Assembly: GCA_964565645.1 (NCBI GenBank)
Contig: CAZMFQ010000008.1
Location: 77,775-141,774 of the forward strand
DNA length: 64,000 nt
Direction of reading: 5' to 3'
Source: JAHIQC01 sp964565645
GTDB taxonomy: Bacteria; Actinomycetota; Coriobacteriia; Anaerosomatales; JAHIQC01
The notes below the pieces were generated by a model. The model did not search any database and was not told where the DNA came from. It saw only the letters and a list, made by a program, of their open reading frames with translations. Each line of letters opens with the position of its first letter. Within the stretch, counting starts at the first letter, position 1. Both the position numbers and the translations under genes were made by a program. This document shows positions 50,716 to 59,275 of the stretch, in pieces.

Positions 50716-51987
50716 TCACGCCGCCGGCTCCGAGCGGTCCGGCAACGCACCGGCCGCGATGAACGCGCGATAGAGTTCCAGGCGGTCCTCGAGGACCTCT
50801 CCGAGCCGCCGGATGCCTTCGGCGATGGCCTCGGGCTCAGCGTAGCAGAAGGCCAGCCGCATGCAGTTGCGCCCGCGGCCGTCCGGGTAGAAGCCGTCCC
50901 CGGGAACGTAGGTCACGCCGTGCTCGACCGCCTCGGCGAGCATCGTCTTGGTGTCCACGAACTCGGGCAGCTCGACCCACACGAAGAACCCGCCCTCGGG
51001 ACGTGTCCAGTGTGCTTCGGGCGGAAAGTGCTCCTCGAGCGCGGCGAGCATCGCGTCGCGGCGCTCCGCGTAGGTCCTGGCCAGGCCTTGGAGCACCTTG
51101 CGCCAGCGGGTGCCCGCGAAGTAGCGCTCCGCCGTGACCTGCGCGAACGCGCTTCCACACAGGTCGGCCGCTTGTTTGACGATCAGGACCTTGGCCAGGA
51201 TCGGCCGAGGAGCGATCATCCAGCCGAGCCTCAGGCCGGGCGCGAAGATCTTGGAGAACGTACCCAGGTAGATGACCTCGTCGTCGAGCGCGCGCAAAGG
51301 CTTCACGTGGCCCCCCTCGAACCGAAGGCGCCCGTACGGGTCGTCCTCGACGACCGGGATGTCGTACTCGCGGGCCAGCTCGAGTAGCCTGCGCCGGCGC
51401 TCGGCCGAGAGCGTGACCCCGCCGGGATTGTGGAAGTTCGGGATGGTGTAGATGAACTTGGCGCCCCGGGGTCCGAGTCGCCTGAGTTCCGCCTCGAGCA
51501 GGTCCATCCGCATCCCGTGCTCGTCGAGCGGGATGCAGCGGATGTCCGGCTGATATGCCGAGAACGCCTGCAGCGCACCGACGTACGTCGGCCCTTCGCA
51601 GATCACGACGTCGCCGGGATCGATGAACGTCTTGGCGAGCAGGTCGAGACCCTGCTGCGCGCCGGCGGTCACGACGATGTCGTCGGTCGCGACCCGCACG
51701 CCGTTCTCGGCCATGAGCTCGACGATGACCTCGCGCAGCTCCACGCGGCCCTCGCTCGATCCGTACTGCAGCGCCTGCGCGCCCGCGTGGGCCACGGCGC
51801 CGTGGGCCGCGTCGGCGACCGCGTGCGCGGGGACCGCCCGCACCTCGGGCATCCCGCCCGAGAGACTGATCATGTCGGGCCTGCTCGCCGCGCCGAACAG
51901 GTCGCGCACGGCGCTCGACCGCACGTCCCTGATGCGCTCCGCGTAGCGCCCCTCCCACTTGTCGAACACGAGTCTTGCGGTACCCAT
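50716..51987 (-). CDS. PLP-dependent aminotransferase (class I/II, 2-aminoadipate/aromatic type)
   Basis: The product has 423 residues. PLP-fold landmarks: SGGMPE, LQYGSSEGRVELREVI, VTAGAQQGLDLLAKTF, PNFHNPGGVTLS, DDPYGRLRFEG, and GTFSKIFAPGLRLGWMI with the Schiff-base Lys. The family includes 2-aminoadipate, aromatic and branched-chain aminotransferases; the substrate is not fixed by sequence alone. The ATG at 51987 follows GGGGTGAGG. The T-box leader upstream ties its expression to an uncharged tRNA. Confidence 0.9.
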   Translation of the reverse strand: MGTARLVFDKWEGRYAERIRDVRSSAVRDLFGAASRPDMISLSGGMPEVRAVPAHAVADAAHGAVAHAGAQALQYGSSEGRVELREVIVELMAENGVRVATDDIVVTAGAQQGLDLLAKTFIDPGDVVICEGPTYVGALQAFSAYQPDIRCIPLDEHGMRMDLLEAELRRLGPRGAKFIYTIPNFHNPGGVTLSAERRRRLLELAREYDIPVVEDDPYGRLRFEGGHVKPLRALDDEVIYLGTFSKIFAPGLRLGWMIAPRPILAKVLIVKQAADLCGSAFAQVTAERYFAGTRWRKVLQGLARTYAERRDAMLAALEEHFPPEAHWTRPEGGFFVWVELPEFVDTKTMLAEAVEHGVTYVPGDGFYPDGRGRNCMRLAFCYAEPEAIAEGIRRLGEVLEDRLELYRAFIAAGALPDRSEPAA

Positions 51988-52041
51988 CGACCTCACCCCT
52001 GCCTGCCGAGGAACGACCCGCTTGCGCGGTCCGCCCTATCC

Positions 52042-52320
52042 GGCAACAGAAAACAAAACGACCCCTTCCGCCGATAGGGCGAGGGGTCAGTCGCGGTACC
52101 ACCTATCTTCGTTCGCGCGATCCGGGGTGCGGACCGTTCGAACCTCATTCGCCGGGATACCGGTCCGGCACCGACCCGCTTCCGGTGGCACTCGAGTGCT
52201 GCCCTGGCGGGGGACCTGCGGAGGGGTGGCCGGGCGGATGATGCCCTCTTCCCTCACGTCCTTTGGTGGTTCGTATTCGCCTCCAAGCCGTTCGGAGGTT
52301 GGGGCGTAGCCTACCACCGT
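52042..52320 (-). promoter_or_regulatory. T-box leader with a very short Stem I
   Basis: On the minus strand the T-box sequence AGGTGGTACCGCG is at 52092-52104, just before a terminator. Stem I is only about 50 nt: GGTGGT pairs with ACCACC, an internal loop holds CGAATACGA, and CCTCC pairs with GGAGG. The specifier context GAA-TAC-G suggests a Tyr codon. Uncharged tRNA should pair with the T-box bulge and allow readthrough into the aminotransferase. Confidence 0.85.
52060..52088 (-). terminator. T-box terminator
   Basis: GACCCCT / AGGGGTC stem on the minus strand, followed by GTTTTGTTTTC. It overlaps the T-box antiterminator region. Confidence 0.85.
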
Positions 52321-52416
52321 GCCCGCGAGCAGGTCAAACGTCCCAGCGGGCTCCTCGGCAAGCGGCATCGGCGCGAAGGGTGGGCGGCGGATGAGCAAAC
52401 GGCCGCAGACGCACGA

Positions 52417-52438
52417 AGGGCGGCCCGCAAGCCGCCCT
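52417..52438 (-). terminator. Hairpin after the DUF5684-like gene
   Basis: AGGGCGGC / GCCGCCCT stem with a six-base loop, 26 bases past the stop at 52464. The T run is weak. Confidence 0.5.
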
Positions 52439-52463
52439 CCGATGACGCTGTTCCGCGCGGCAC

Positions 52464-52871
52464 CTAGGGCATCAGCGCGCCCTGGCCCTTGTAGGTCGAT
52501 GAGCCGAATCCCAGGATCAGCATGAAGATGTTGGTGAGAAGGATCAGGCCGACCGCGAAGCCCATGCCCTGGCCGAAGGACTTGGCCAGATCGAGCATGA
52601 CGATGACCATGATGACGACGTTGACGAGGGGGATGAAGAACAGCAGCACCCACCACGCCGGCCGCCCGACGATCTCGAGCAATACGATGGTGTTGTAGAT
52701 CGGGATGATCGACGCCCAGCCCGGCTTGCCGGCCTTGGTGAAGATCTTCCACATCGCCACGATCAGCAGGACCGCGATGATGAGCACCACCACCGTATAG
52801 GCGCCCATGAACGCGAGCATCCCGGCAGCGGCCGCTGTGTCCCCGCTTGACGAATAGGTGACCGGATCCAT
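52464..52871 (-). CDS. DUF5684-like small membrane protein
   Basis: This 135-residue protein has four membrane helices (about 20-45 AYTVVVLIIAVLLIVAMW, 70-90 WWVLLFFIPLVNVVIM, 105-125 FAVGLILLTNIFMLIL). The segment KIFTKAGKPGWASIIPIYNTIVLLEIVGRPAWW is the characteristic DUF5684 / signal-peptidase-associated pattern. The ATG follows GGGGAGG. Function unknown. Confidence 0.8.
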   Translation of the reverse strand: MDPVTYSSSGDTAAAAGMLAFMGAYTVVVLIIAVLLIVAMWKIFTKAGKPGWASIIPIYNTIVLLEIVGRPAWWVLLFFIPLVNVVIMVIVMLDLAKSFGQGMGFAVGLILLTNIFMLILGFGSSTYKGQGALMP

Positions 52872-52990
52872 TCCCCAACCTCCCCGCTCGATGAACAGTA
52901 CGCGGCCCCGCAATGGCCGACACCGAGAGTATCCCCCGTTCGTCCCCGCCATACAAACCGTCGTCCAGCATTGTTGCGGGCGGACGCGGT

Positions 52991-53398
52991 TCAGCCGAGG
53001 AGCGGCCCCAGCACCTCGAGGGCATCCGTGAGCGCCGCCCGGCACTCTGCCGCCGGCGCCCCACACAGGCGCACGCGGAACACCCCGCGCCCGTCGGTCG
53101 CGAAGTCCCACGCGGTGCGCCCGCGCAGCTCGAGCCGGGGAAGCCCGTCGAGAGCGAGCAGTTCGAGTGCAAGGTGTTCGAGAAGGTGAGGCGTCTCGGT
53201 GTCGGCGAGTTCCGCCACGATCCCGCGCGCCTCGCAGGGATGACGCCGCAGGCCCGGGTAGCGCGCCAGCAGTTCCTCGGCCAGACCGGGGAACGCCGAG
53301 GTGCGCATCACCTCGGGCGAGGACACGAAGACGACGGCCTCAAGGCCGTCGTCGCAAAGGTCGAACGAACGGATGCTCAGCGGCGCCTCAGAGGCCAT
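52991..53398 (-). CDS. Stand-alone cyanophycin-synthetase N-terminal-like domain
   Basis: The product has 135 residues. The core ADTETPHLLEHLALELLALDG resembles the ..HVIEHVALELQ.. block of the cyanophycin synthetase N-terminal domain, followed by the FATDGRGVFRVRL strand. There are no ATP-grasp or Mur-ligase domains, so it is only this domain. The ATG overlaps the stop of the 73-aa membrane protein. The role is open; the family match is by motif only. Confidence 0.55.
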   Translation of the reverse strand: MASEAPLSIRSFDLCDDGLEAVVFVSSPEVMRTSAFPGLAEELLARYPGLRRHPCEARGIVAELADTETPHLLEHLALELLALDGLPRLELRGRTAWDFATDGRGVFRVRLCGAPAAECRAALTDALEVLGPLLG

Positions 53399-53609
53399 AC
53401 CCGTTGCGGGACGCGCGGGTCCCGAGGTAGTAGGCGAGCGAGACCGCACCCACCACGACCACGAGCCCCACTATCACAGCGCGGGTGGCCTGCTCGTCGC
53501 GGAACCGCTTGACCTCGGAGACCGCCATGTCGCGGACCTCCTCGGCATGGTGACGCACGTCATCGATGGTCAGCCGCGTCTCGGCGGCGCCGGGATACTC
53601 GGGTGTCAT
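53388..53609 (-). CDS. Small single-pass membrane protein, 73 aa
   Basis: Residues 1-42 are charged (DDVRHHAEEVRDMAVSEVKRF) and probably form a cytoplasmic amphipathic helix; 43-64 form one membrane helix (RAVIVGLVVVVGAVSLAYYLG). The start overlaps the upstream stop (ATGA), so the gene is coupled to the holin-like gene. Function unknown. Confidence 0.7.
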   Translation of the reverse strand: MTPEYPGAAETRLTIDDVRHHAEEVRDMAVSEVKRFRDEQATRAVIVGLVVVVGAVSLAYYLGTRASRNGYGL

Positions 53610-53959
53610 TTCTGCATCAGCCTCATCTTGATCGCGGTGAACACGACCGCACCTATCACCAGCACGCCGCCTATGACGAGCAGCGCGTACGGATAGCCGA
53701 TCGCATTGCCCAGGAGCATGAACAGGCCCACCGAGATGAACGCGATACCGATGAACGCCAGGCCCGCCGCCGCCGCCGCCGCTGAGAGCGTGAGTCCCAA
53801 GCGCTGGATCGGCAGCACGATCTTTTCGCGGACGACGGCTTCGGCCTCCTGCCGCAACCAGTCCACGACGGTCTGCAGGAGATCCGCGGCGGCGTCGATC
53901 ACGGTGCGCTCTTTGGGAGCGTCGACCGGTGCGCTCGTCTGCTCGTCGGGCTCAGGCAT
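53606..53959 (-). CDS. Holin-X-like (phage-holin superfamily) membrane protein
   Basis: This 117-residue protein has an N-terminal Pro/Glu-rich tail, an amphipathic helix (VIDAAADLLQTVVDWLRQEAEAV) and two membrane helices (AAAAAGLAFIGIAFISVGLFMLL, YALLVIGGVLVIGAVVFTAI). This is the layout of the actinobacterial 'putative holin-X' / DUF1469 family. The name reflects similarity, not a lysis role. The ATG at 53959 follows CGGAGG. It is the first of three overlapping small genes. Confidence 0.75.
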   Translation of the reverse strand: MPEPDEQTSAPVDAPKERTVIDAAADLLQTVVDWLRQEAEAVVREKIVLPIQRLGLTLSAAAAAAGLAFIGIAFISVGLFMLLGNAIGYPYALLVIGGVLVIGAVVFTAIKMRLMQK

Positions 53960-54081
53960 GGTTTCCGACCTCCGCGTCCACCGGGCGGCGTATGCCGTCC
54001 ACAGACGAAGATACCCCAAAGCGCCCGCCTATCGCGCCACGATGCCCCGCGCGAACGACGTCATCGGACCGATCGATCGCG

Positions 54082-54711
54082 TCAGCGGCCGAGAATGCGG
54101 TACTTGACGGTGCCCACGCCGCCGAAGCCGAGAGCTGTCGCCGTACCGGGACCCAGATCGAACGTACGGCCGCCCACGAAGGGGCCGCGGTCGTTGACCA
54201 CAGCGATGCACGTCCGGCCCCTGTACTCGAACTGGATGCGGGTGCCGAACGGCAACGAGCGGTGGGCGACGTTCATCATGCCCTGGGTGAGCACTGCGCC
54301 GCTCGCGGTCTTGCGTCCGTAAAAGCCCGGACCGTACCAGGAGACACGAGCCGAGTTCCAGCCACCCGCGGTCGCCGTCGAACGGCTCGACGCGGAGCGG
54401 GCGGCCGAGCGAGCGGAAGCCGTGCGGACCGGCGGTGCGATGGGGGCGGCGGCAAGCGCCGAGGGAGCGGTGAGGCCGGTGGCCGAAGGAGCGGTGTCCA
54501 CGGTCACCTTCTCCTCGGCGAACAGAGGTGACGTCATGGGGGCGGCGGTCAGGCCGCCGATACCGAGCGTCCCGCGAGGGTGGGTCGCCGGTGCGGCGCC
54601 CGCGATCGAGCGCGAAGCGCCGAATCCGAGAACGACGCCCGTCAGCACCGCGAGGGTGCCGAAGAGCGCGAGAGAAATCATCAGTCGTTTCGAGATGGTA
54701 CTCGGGATCAC
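54082..54711 (-). CDS. RlpA-like double-psi beta-barrel, secreted
   Basis: This 209-residue secreted protein has an N-terminal signal or anchor (RLMISLALFGTLAVLTGVVLG), an Ala/Ser/Pro-rich linker, and a C-terminal RlpA-like/DPBB domain: RVSWYGPGFYGRKTASG, then NVAHRSLPFGTRI, and NDRGPFVGGRTFDLGPGTATALGF. Family members bind or cleave denuded peptidoglycan. GTG at 54711 was chosen because ATGGAGG precedes it by 5 bases. It lies behind a long structured leader. Confidence 0.85.
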   Translation of the reverse strand: MIPSTISKRLMISLALFGTLAVLTGVVLGFGASRSIAGAAPATHPRGTLGIGGLTAAPMTSPLFAEEKVTVDTAPSATGLTAPSALAAAPIAPPVRTASARSAARSASSRSTATAGGWNSARVSWYGPGFYGRKTASGAVLTQGMMNVAHRSLPFGTRIQFEYRGRTCIAVVNDRGPFVGGRTFDLGPGTATALGFGGVGTVKYRILGR

Positions 54712-55093
54712 ACAGACCTCCATAGCCGGGAACAGGGTCGACGACGGTCGGGGAGGCATAGGGATGCCCGCGATGTGTATCGGGGGCGATGATGAAGTGG
54801 TGTGGTGGGAAGCTGCCTCGCGCCGACTCGAGCACGGCGTGTCCGCCGTCGTCTCATGCCGTATCAGCGAGTATGCTGTTTGGCTTCGGACCTTCTCGTA
54901 CGAGCGTTTCGGTCGTCCGCGTGAGCGAACGGTGGCCGACCCGACCGGCTTTCACGTAAGCGTCCCACCCGCCGGTCCATGCGACTGCTCCGGTCGTCTG
55001 CGCAGTCACTGCGAGTGGGCGCCCGAACTTGCGCCCGAGGCGGAAGTATAGCAAAAACCGTACCCGAACCGAAACCGAACCGTTACCGACGAC
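54712..55093. other. Leader/intergenic region upstream of the RlpA-like gene
   Basis: These 382 bases contain no gene. On the minus strand a TATACT -10 box (55045-55050) is followed by about 330 bases of highly structured leader up to the RlpA-like start. Confidence 0.6.
54830..55030 (-). promoter_or_regulatory. Possible c-di-AMP (ydaO-type) riboswitch
   Basis: On the minus strand the leader contains GCGGGTGGGACG, CTTACGTGAAAGCC and then CCGAAGCCAAACAGCATACTCGC, which resembles the ydaO pattern (..GTGAATCC .. CCGAATCCGTCAGCTAACCTCG). The gene behind it, an RlpA-like wall protein, is a classic ydaO target. Several consensus positions differ, so this is a candidate only. Confidence 0.45.
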
Positions 55094-57811
55094 CTACGGC
55101 GTCGATGTCGCGGGCGTCGAGGGCCCCGCCAGCTCCTGCAGCACGGTGCCGAGCTCTCCGATGAGACGACCGTACTCCGCCCAGTCGCCCGCCTTCTGGG
55201 CCGCGAGCGCCTTCTCGTAGAGGTCCTTGGCGGTCGCAGCGTCAGCGGTCGGCGCGACTCCGCCACCCGAGTCCTCGGCGGGCCGCTCCCCGAACACCTG
55301 GAGCAGCGCGGTCTTGAGGTCCACGGCCATCTCGACCTTGTCGGCATACACGACCACCACGCGCGTCAGCTGCGGGATCGCGGTCTGCTCGGCCTGCAGG
55401 TAGACCGGCTGTATGTAGACGATCGACTCCTTGAGCGGGATCACGAGCTGGTTGCCGAGGATCACGTTGCTGCCGCGCTGGTTCCACAGCGAGAGCTGCG
55501 GTGAGATCGTGTCGTCGGCGTTGATGCGCGATGTGACCTGTTTGGGTCCGAGGATCACACGGTCCTTGGGGAACGTGTACACGACCCGCTTGCCGTAATC
55601 CGCGGGGTCCGACTTGGCCGCCATCCAGCCGATCATGTTGTCACGGTTGCGTGGCGTGAACGGCATAATCATCTGGAAGTCCTCTTTGGCCTCACCCGGC
55701 AGGCGCATGAGCACGTAGTACGGCTGCATCGGCGACGCGTCGCGCTCGCCGGGCAGCTCCCACGAGTCCTCCTTGTTGTAGAAGGTCCTGGGGTTGGTCA
55801 TGTGATAGGTCTTGTAGACCTCGGCTTGCACGCTGAACAACCCCTCCGGATAGCGGAAGTGCGCCCGCACGGCGTCAGGGATCTCGCTGCCCGGGGTGAT
55901 CAGGTCGGGGTACACCGTGCTCCAGGCCTTGAGCACCGGGTCGGTCTCATCGAACGCGTACAGCGTCGTCGTGCCCTCATACGCATCGATCACGACCTTC
56001 ACGGAGTTGCGCATGTAGTTGAACTCCCCCGAGACCGGCTCCGCGTACGGGTAGCGGTCGGACCAGGTGTACCCGTCGATCACCCAGACGATGCGGCCCT
56101 CCGCGATGATCGGGTACGGGTCGTCGTCGAGCCACAGCCACGGCGCCAGCCGATCGAGCCTCGTGGCGATGTCGCGGGCGTACAGCACCCGGCTCTCGGA
56201 ATCGATGTAATCGCTGAACAGGATCTGGGACGCGCCGAACCTCAGAGCGAACGCGATGCGCCTGGGCAACGAGCCGATCTTGATGCCCGCCTTACCGCTG
56301 TAGGTCGTCTCCGCGTTCTGGTCCCCCTGCGGATAATCGAACTCGTTGATACCGGTGTTGACCACGACGTAGTCCGTCGTATCCTCGCCGAAGTAGATCG
56401 CCGGCTGCGTGATCTTCACGTCCGCCGTGGACTTGGGCGGGATGTCGCCGATGAGGAACTGCGGCAGCCCCCTTGAGTCAGCGGCGTTCACGGGGCTCAT
56501 GGCAAGCCCGTAGCCGTGGGTGTACACGAGGTGCCGGTTCACCCAGGTCTTGGCCTGCTCGGCGAGCTGGTCGACGTTCATCTCGCGCGCGGACACGAGG
56601 ACCTGGCGCTCGACGCCGTCGACCGGGTAGCGGTCGATGTCCACGTCGGCGAAGTCGTAGTAGGGCCGGATCGCCTGGAGCTGCTGATAGGACTGCTTGA
56701 CGATGCTCGGGTCCCACAGACGTACGTTGTCCAGGGTGTCCGCGTTGTCCAGCACGTCTTGTGCGCTGAGCGTCTCCGCCGCAGGGAACGGACGAGTCTC
56801 GATCTCATCGAGCCCGAATGCCTTTCGCGTGGACGCGATGTTGCGCTCGATGTAGGGGGCCTCGGCCTCGACCTCGTTGGGGTCCACGACGAAACGCTGG
56901 ATGACCGCCGGGTACGCGCTTCCCACAAGGATCGACGCTCCGATCCAGATGCCGAGCGCGATCGCGGGAAGCCGCCACCCCTGGAAGCGGATGTTCACGA
57001 TCAGGATGAACGCCGAGATCAGGGCTATGCCGATGAGTATCCGCAGCGCCGGCAGTTGCGCATGAACGTCGGTGTAGGAGGCGCCGCTCACCTGCCCGCG
57101 AGGCGAGAAGTTGAGCTCCCAGATCGACAGCCAGTAATCGAACGCCTTGCTCGCGACGATGAGGCCGAGCAGGACGGACAGATGAGCCTTGACGTGGGGG
57201 GCGAAGCCCTTCAGTCGGGCGACCGGCTGGATGGCACCGTCCAGGAGGTGGACCAGCGTCGTCGCCACAAGCGTCAGGACGAGCACGCTGGGGAGCCAGT
57301 CGCCGATGACCCGCAGCGCCGGGAGCGTGAACACGTAGAAACCGACGTCGCGGCCGAACTGGGGGTCGGTGACCCCGAACGGCACCGCCGCGAGCGCCAG
57401 ACGCATCGTCTCCCAGTGCTCCGCGAGACTGGCGCCGAGCACGATCGCGAAAGCGAGCGATATCCACAAGAGCGCCTTGTCGAGATAGGGGGTGAGCTTG
57501 GCGCGCGCGTTGATGATGGCTTCCTCGACCTGGGGCGGCAGATCGCCCACGGAGGTGAGCACCGCCCGAGGCGCCATACCCCGCGCCACGCGCATATTGA
57601 CGTAGAACAGCGCGAACGCGACGAGTCCGGCCACGACTCCCACCGCCAGCTCGCTGTAGATGCGTGTCATGAACACCTGGGCGTGACCGAGGTCGGCGAA
57701 CCAGAGATAGTCGGTCGCGATGCGGGCGATGGCCCCGAGTATCGGGAAAGCCACCACCAGGATGACGGCCAGGATGCCGAATATGCGCGCGACTCGGGAG
57801 TTGGACTGCAT
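55094..57811 (-). CDS. UPF0182 family large membrane protein
   Basis: This 905-residue protein has seven membrane helices in the first third (IFGILAVILVVAFPILGAIA, GVVAGLVAFALFYVNM, ISLAFAIVLGASLAEHW, SVLVLTLVATTLVHLL and others) and a large extracytoplasmic part with LPQFLIGDIPP, EFDYPQGDQN, RIAFALRFG, WVIDGYTWSDRYPYA and YVLMRLPGE, which are typical of UPF0182/COG1615. The C-terminus has a TPR-like helix (AKDLYEKALAAQKAGDWAEYGRL). Function of the family is unknown. GAAGGAGG precedes the ATG at 57811. Confidence 0.9.
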   Translation of the reverse strand: MQSNSRVARIFGILAVILVVAFPILGAIARIATDYLWFADLGHAQVFMTRIYSELAVGVVAGLVAFALFYVNMRVARGMAPRAVLTSVGDLPPQVEEAIINARAKLTPYLDKALLWISLAFAIVLGASLAEHWETMRLALAAVPFGVTDPQFGRDVGFYVFTLPALRVIGDWLPSVLVLTLVATTLVHLLDGAIQPVARLKGFAPHVKAHLSVLLGLIVASKAFDYWLSIWELNFSPRGQVSGASYTDVHAQLPALRILIGIALISAFILIVNIRFQGWRLPAIALGIWIGASILVGSAYPAVIQRFVVDPNEVEAEAPYIERNIASTRKAFGLDEIETRPFPAAETLSAQDVLDNADTLDNVRLWDPSIVKQSYQQLQAIRPYYDFADVDIDRYPVDGVERQVLVSAREMNVDQLAEQAKTWVNRHLVYTHGYGLAMSPVNAADSRGLPQFLIGDIPPKSTADVKITQPAIYFGEDTTDYVVVNTGINEFDYPQGDQNAETTYSGKAGIKIGSLPRRIAFALRFGASQILFSDYIDSESRVLYARDIATRLDRLAPWLWLDDDPYPIIAEGRIVWVIDGYTWSDRYPYAEPVSGEFNYMRNSVKVVIDAYEGTTTLYAFDETDPVLKAWSTVYPDLITPGSEIPDAVRAHFRYPEGLFSVQAEVYKTYHMTNPRTFYNKEDSWELPGERDASPMQPYYVLMRLPGEAKEDFQMIMPFTPRNRDNMIGWMAAKSDPADYGKRVVYTFPKDRVILGPKQVTSRINADDTISPQLSLWNQRGSNVILGNQLVIPLKESIVYIQPVYLQAEQTAIPQLTRVVVVYADKVEMAVDLKTALLQVFGERPAEDSGGGVAPTADAATAKDLYEKALAAQKAGDWAEYGRLIGELGTVLQELAGPSTPATSTP

Positions 57812-57844
57812 GACCGGAGTGCCTCCTTCGGTGACAGACGCCAC

Positions 57845-59275
57845 CTAGATGTAATCTTCCACCTCGACGTTGAGGTCGCGCGGATCCAGACACCTGTCGA
57901 CCGCAGGACCTTCCTCGGCAGACAGGTCCACCCGGTACGGTTCGACCATCGTCCCATCCCCCGCCGCGATGATCTTGACGACCGGTTTGAGCGGATCGCC
58001 CTCGCTCGGGCGCATGACCACACCGGTGCGTCCGTCGTCGAGACGCACGACCGTCCGCGGCGGGTACACGCCCATCATACTCACGAACACCCGCGTGAGC
58101 CCGGGGTCGAGCGCGGTGCCGGCGCTTTGCACGAGCAATGACATCGCCTCATCCTGCACCCGTGCGGCACTGTAGGACCGCTGAGAGGTCATCGCGTCGT
58201 ACGCGTCCGCGATCGCGACGATCCGTGACGCCAGATGCTGCCTCTTCGTGGGTCGACGCTGGGGATACCCGGTGCCGTCGTAGCGCATGTGGTGCTCGAG
58301 GATGAGCACGATCGAAGCCTTGTCCAAGCCTGGGATCAGCGCCGCCTGTTCGGCCCCGTACACCGGATGCAGCTTGATCTTGGCCCACTCCTCGGGCAGG
58401 AGCGCGCCCGGCTTGTTCAGGATGTCCAGGTCCACCGTCATCTTGCCGATGTCGTGCAGCAGAGCCCCCACGCCGAGCGTGGACAGGAACCGGTAGTCCT
58501 TCGTGATCTGCGAGCCGAGCGCAAGCGACAGGATCGCGACGTTGGCGCTGTGGTAGAACGTGTACTCGTCGTGGTTCTTGAGCCCCGTGAGCTCGATCAT
58601 CGCGAACCGGTTCGCGAGCACGTTGTCCACGAGCGATCGCACGACGCTCTTGATCGGGCCGGATGTGACGCTCTTGTTGCGACGTATGAGGGAGTCCACC
58701 TCGCGAACGAGGTCGATCGCGTCACTGTGGGAAGTGTGCGCGTCCTCCTCGGTCAGCCCGGCAAGTGCTCCCTGCTCGAAGACCTTCACGTCCGCGATCT
58801 CGATATGCGGCAGATCCGCCTCGGCGAGCATCCGAGCCATGCCGCCTGCGGCGGCGACCTCGTAATAGTCAGCCGACAGAAGCGTCGCGCCGCGCGCCAT
58901 CTCCGCGAGATCGAGTCCCCGCAGGAACGTGAGACTGCCCACCCCGATGGCGGTCATCTCCCGGATGAGCTGGTCGAACAGGATGCTCTCTTCGGGCAGC
59001 AGCGTCTCGCCGAGCATGATCTCGCCCTCGAAGAAGGTGAGTGAGACGTCCGAACCCTCGGCGTGATAGCGGTCGACGGTCTCCTTTAGCGCGGCTATGG
59101 CCTCGGCGCCGGCGGGATGATCGACAGGGTAGAAGCGGCAGGTGCGCCGGACGGCGTACAGCCTCGTGAGCATCTCCCTGACGCGCGCCACCTGGTTCGC
59201 GGTGTACGCGCTCGGGGTGCGTTCTCCCTGCTTCGCGGGGGCGGCGGACTCGTCGGAACGGATCTCGTCGTTCAC
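57845..59275 (-). CDS. HD-GYP domain protein with N-terminal sensory region
   Basis: This 476-residue HD-GYP protein has no membrane helices. The N-terminal 200 residues are shared in character with the upstream HEAT gene (CRFYPVDHPAGAEAI, GVGSLTFLRGLDLAEM). The catalytic domain has ALLHDIGKMTVDLDILNKPG, LEHHMRYDGTGYP and AIADAYDAMTSQRSY. The C-terminal 70 residues form a small beta domain (TVVRLDDGRTGVVMRPSEG). It is predicted to degrade c-di-GMP. Its GTG overlaps the HEAT gene stop (GTGA). Confidence 0.9.
   Translation of the reverse strand: MNDEIRSDESAAPAKQGERTPSAYTANQVARVREMLTRLYAVRRTCRFYPVDHPAGAEAIAALKETVDRYHAEGSDVSLTFFEGEIMLGETLLPEESILFDQLIREMTAIGVGSLTFLRGLDLAEMARGATLLSADYYEVAAAGGMARMLAEADLPHIEIADVKVFEQGALAGLTEEDAHTSHSDAIDLVREVDSLIRRNKSVTSGPIKSVVRSLVDNVLANRFAMIELTGLKNHDEYTFYHSANVAILSLALGSQITKDYRFLSTLGVGALLHDIGKMTVDLDILNKPGALLPEEWAKIKLHPVYGAEQAALIPGLDKASIVLILEHHMRYDGTGYPQRRPTKRQHLASRIVAIADAYDAMTSQRSYSAARVQDEAMSLLVQSAGTALDPGLTRVFVSMMGVYPPRTVVRLDDGRTGVVMRPSEGDPLKPVVKIIAAGDGTMVEPYRVDLSAEEGPAVDRCLDPRDLNVEVEDYI

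Larger units (their letters stand above)
51988..52463. other. Region upstream of the aminotransferase, holding the T-box
   Basis: The 476 bases between the aminotransferase and the DUF5684-like gene contain the T-box leader (52042-52320) and the terminator of the DUF5684-like gene (52417-52438). No gene was identified. Confidence 0.7.

Noticed and set aside
56516..58141. 541-codon plus frame opposite UPF0182
   Set aside because: It is antisense to a strong UPF0182 family match and has no ribosome-binding site.
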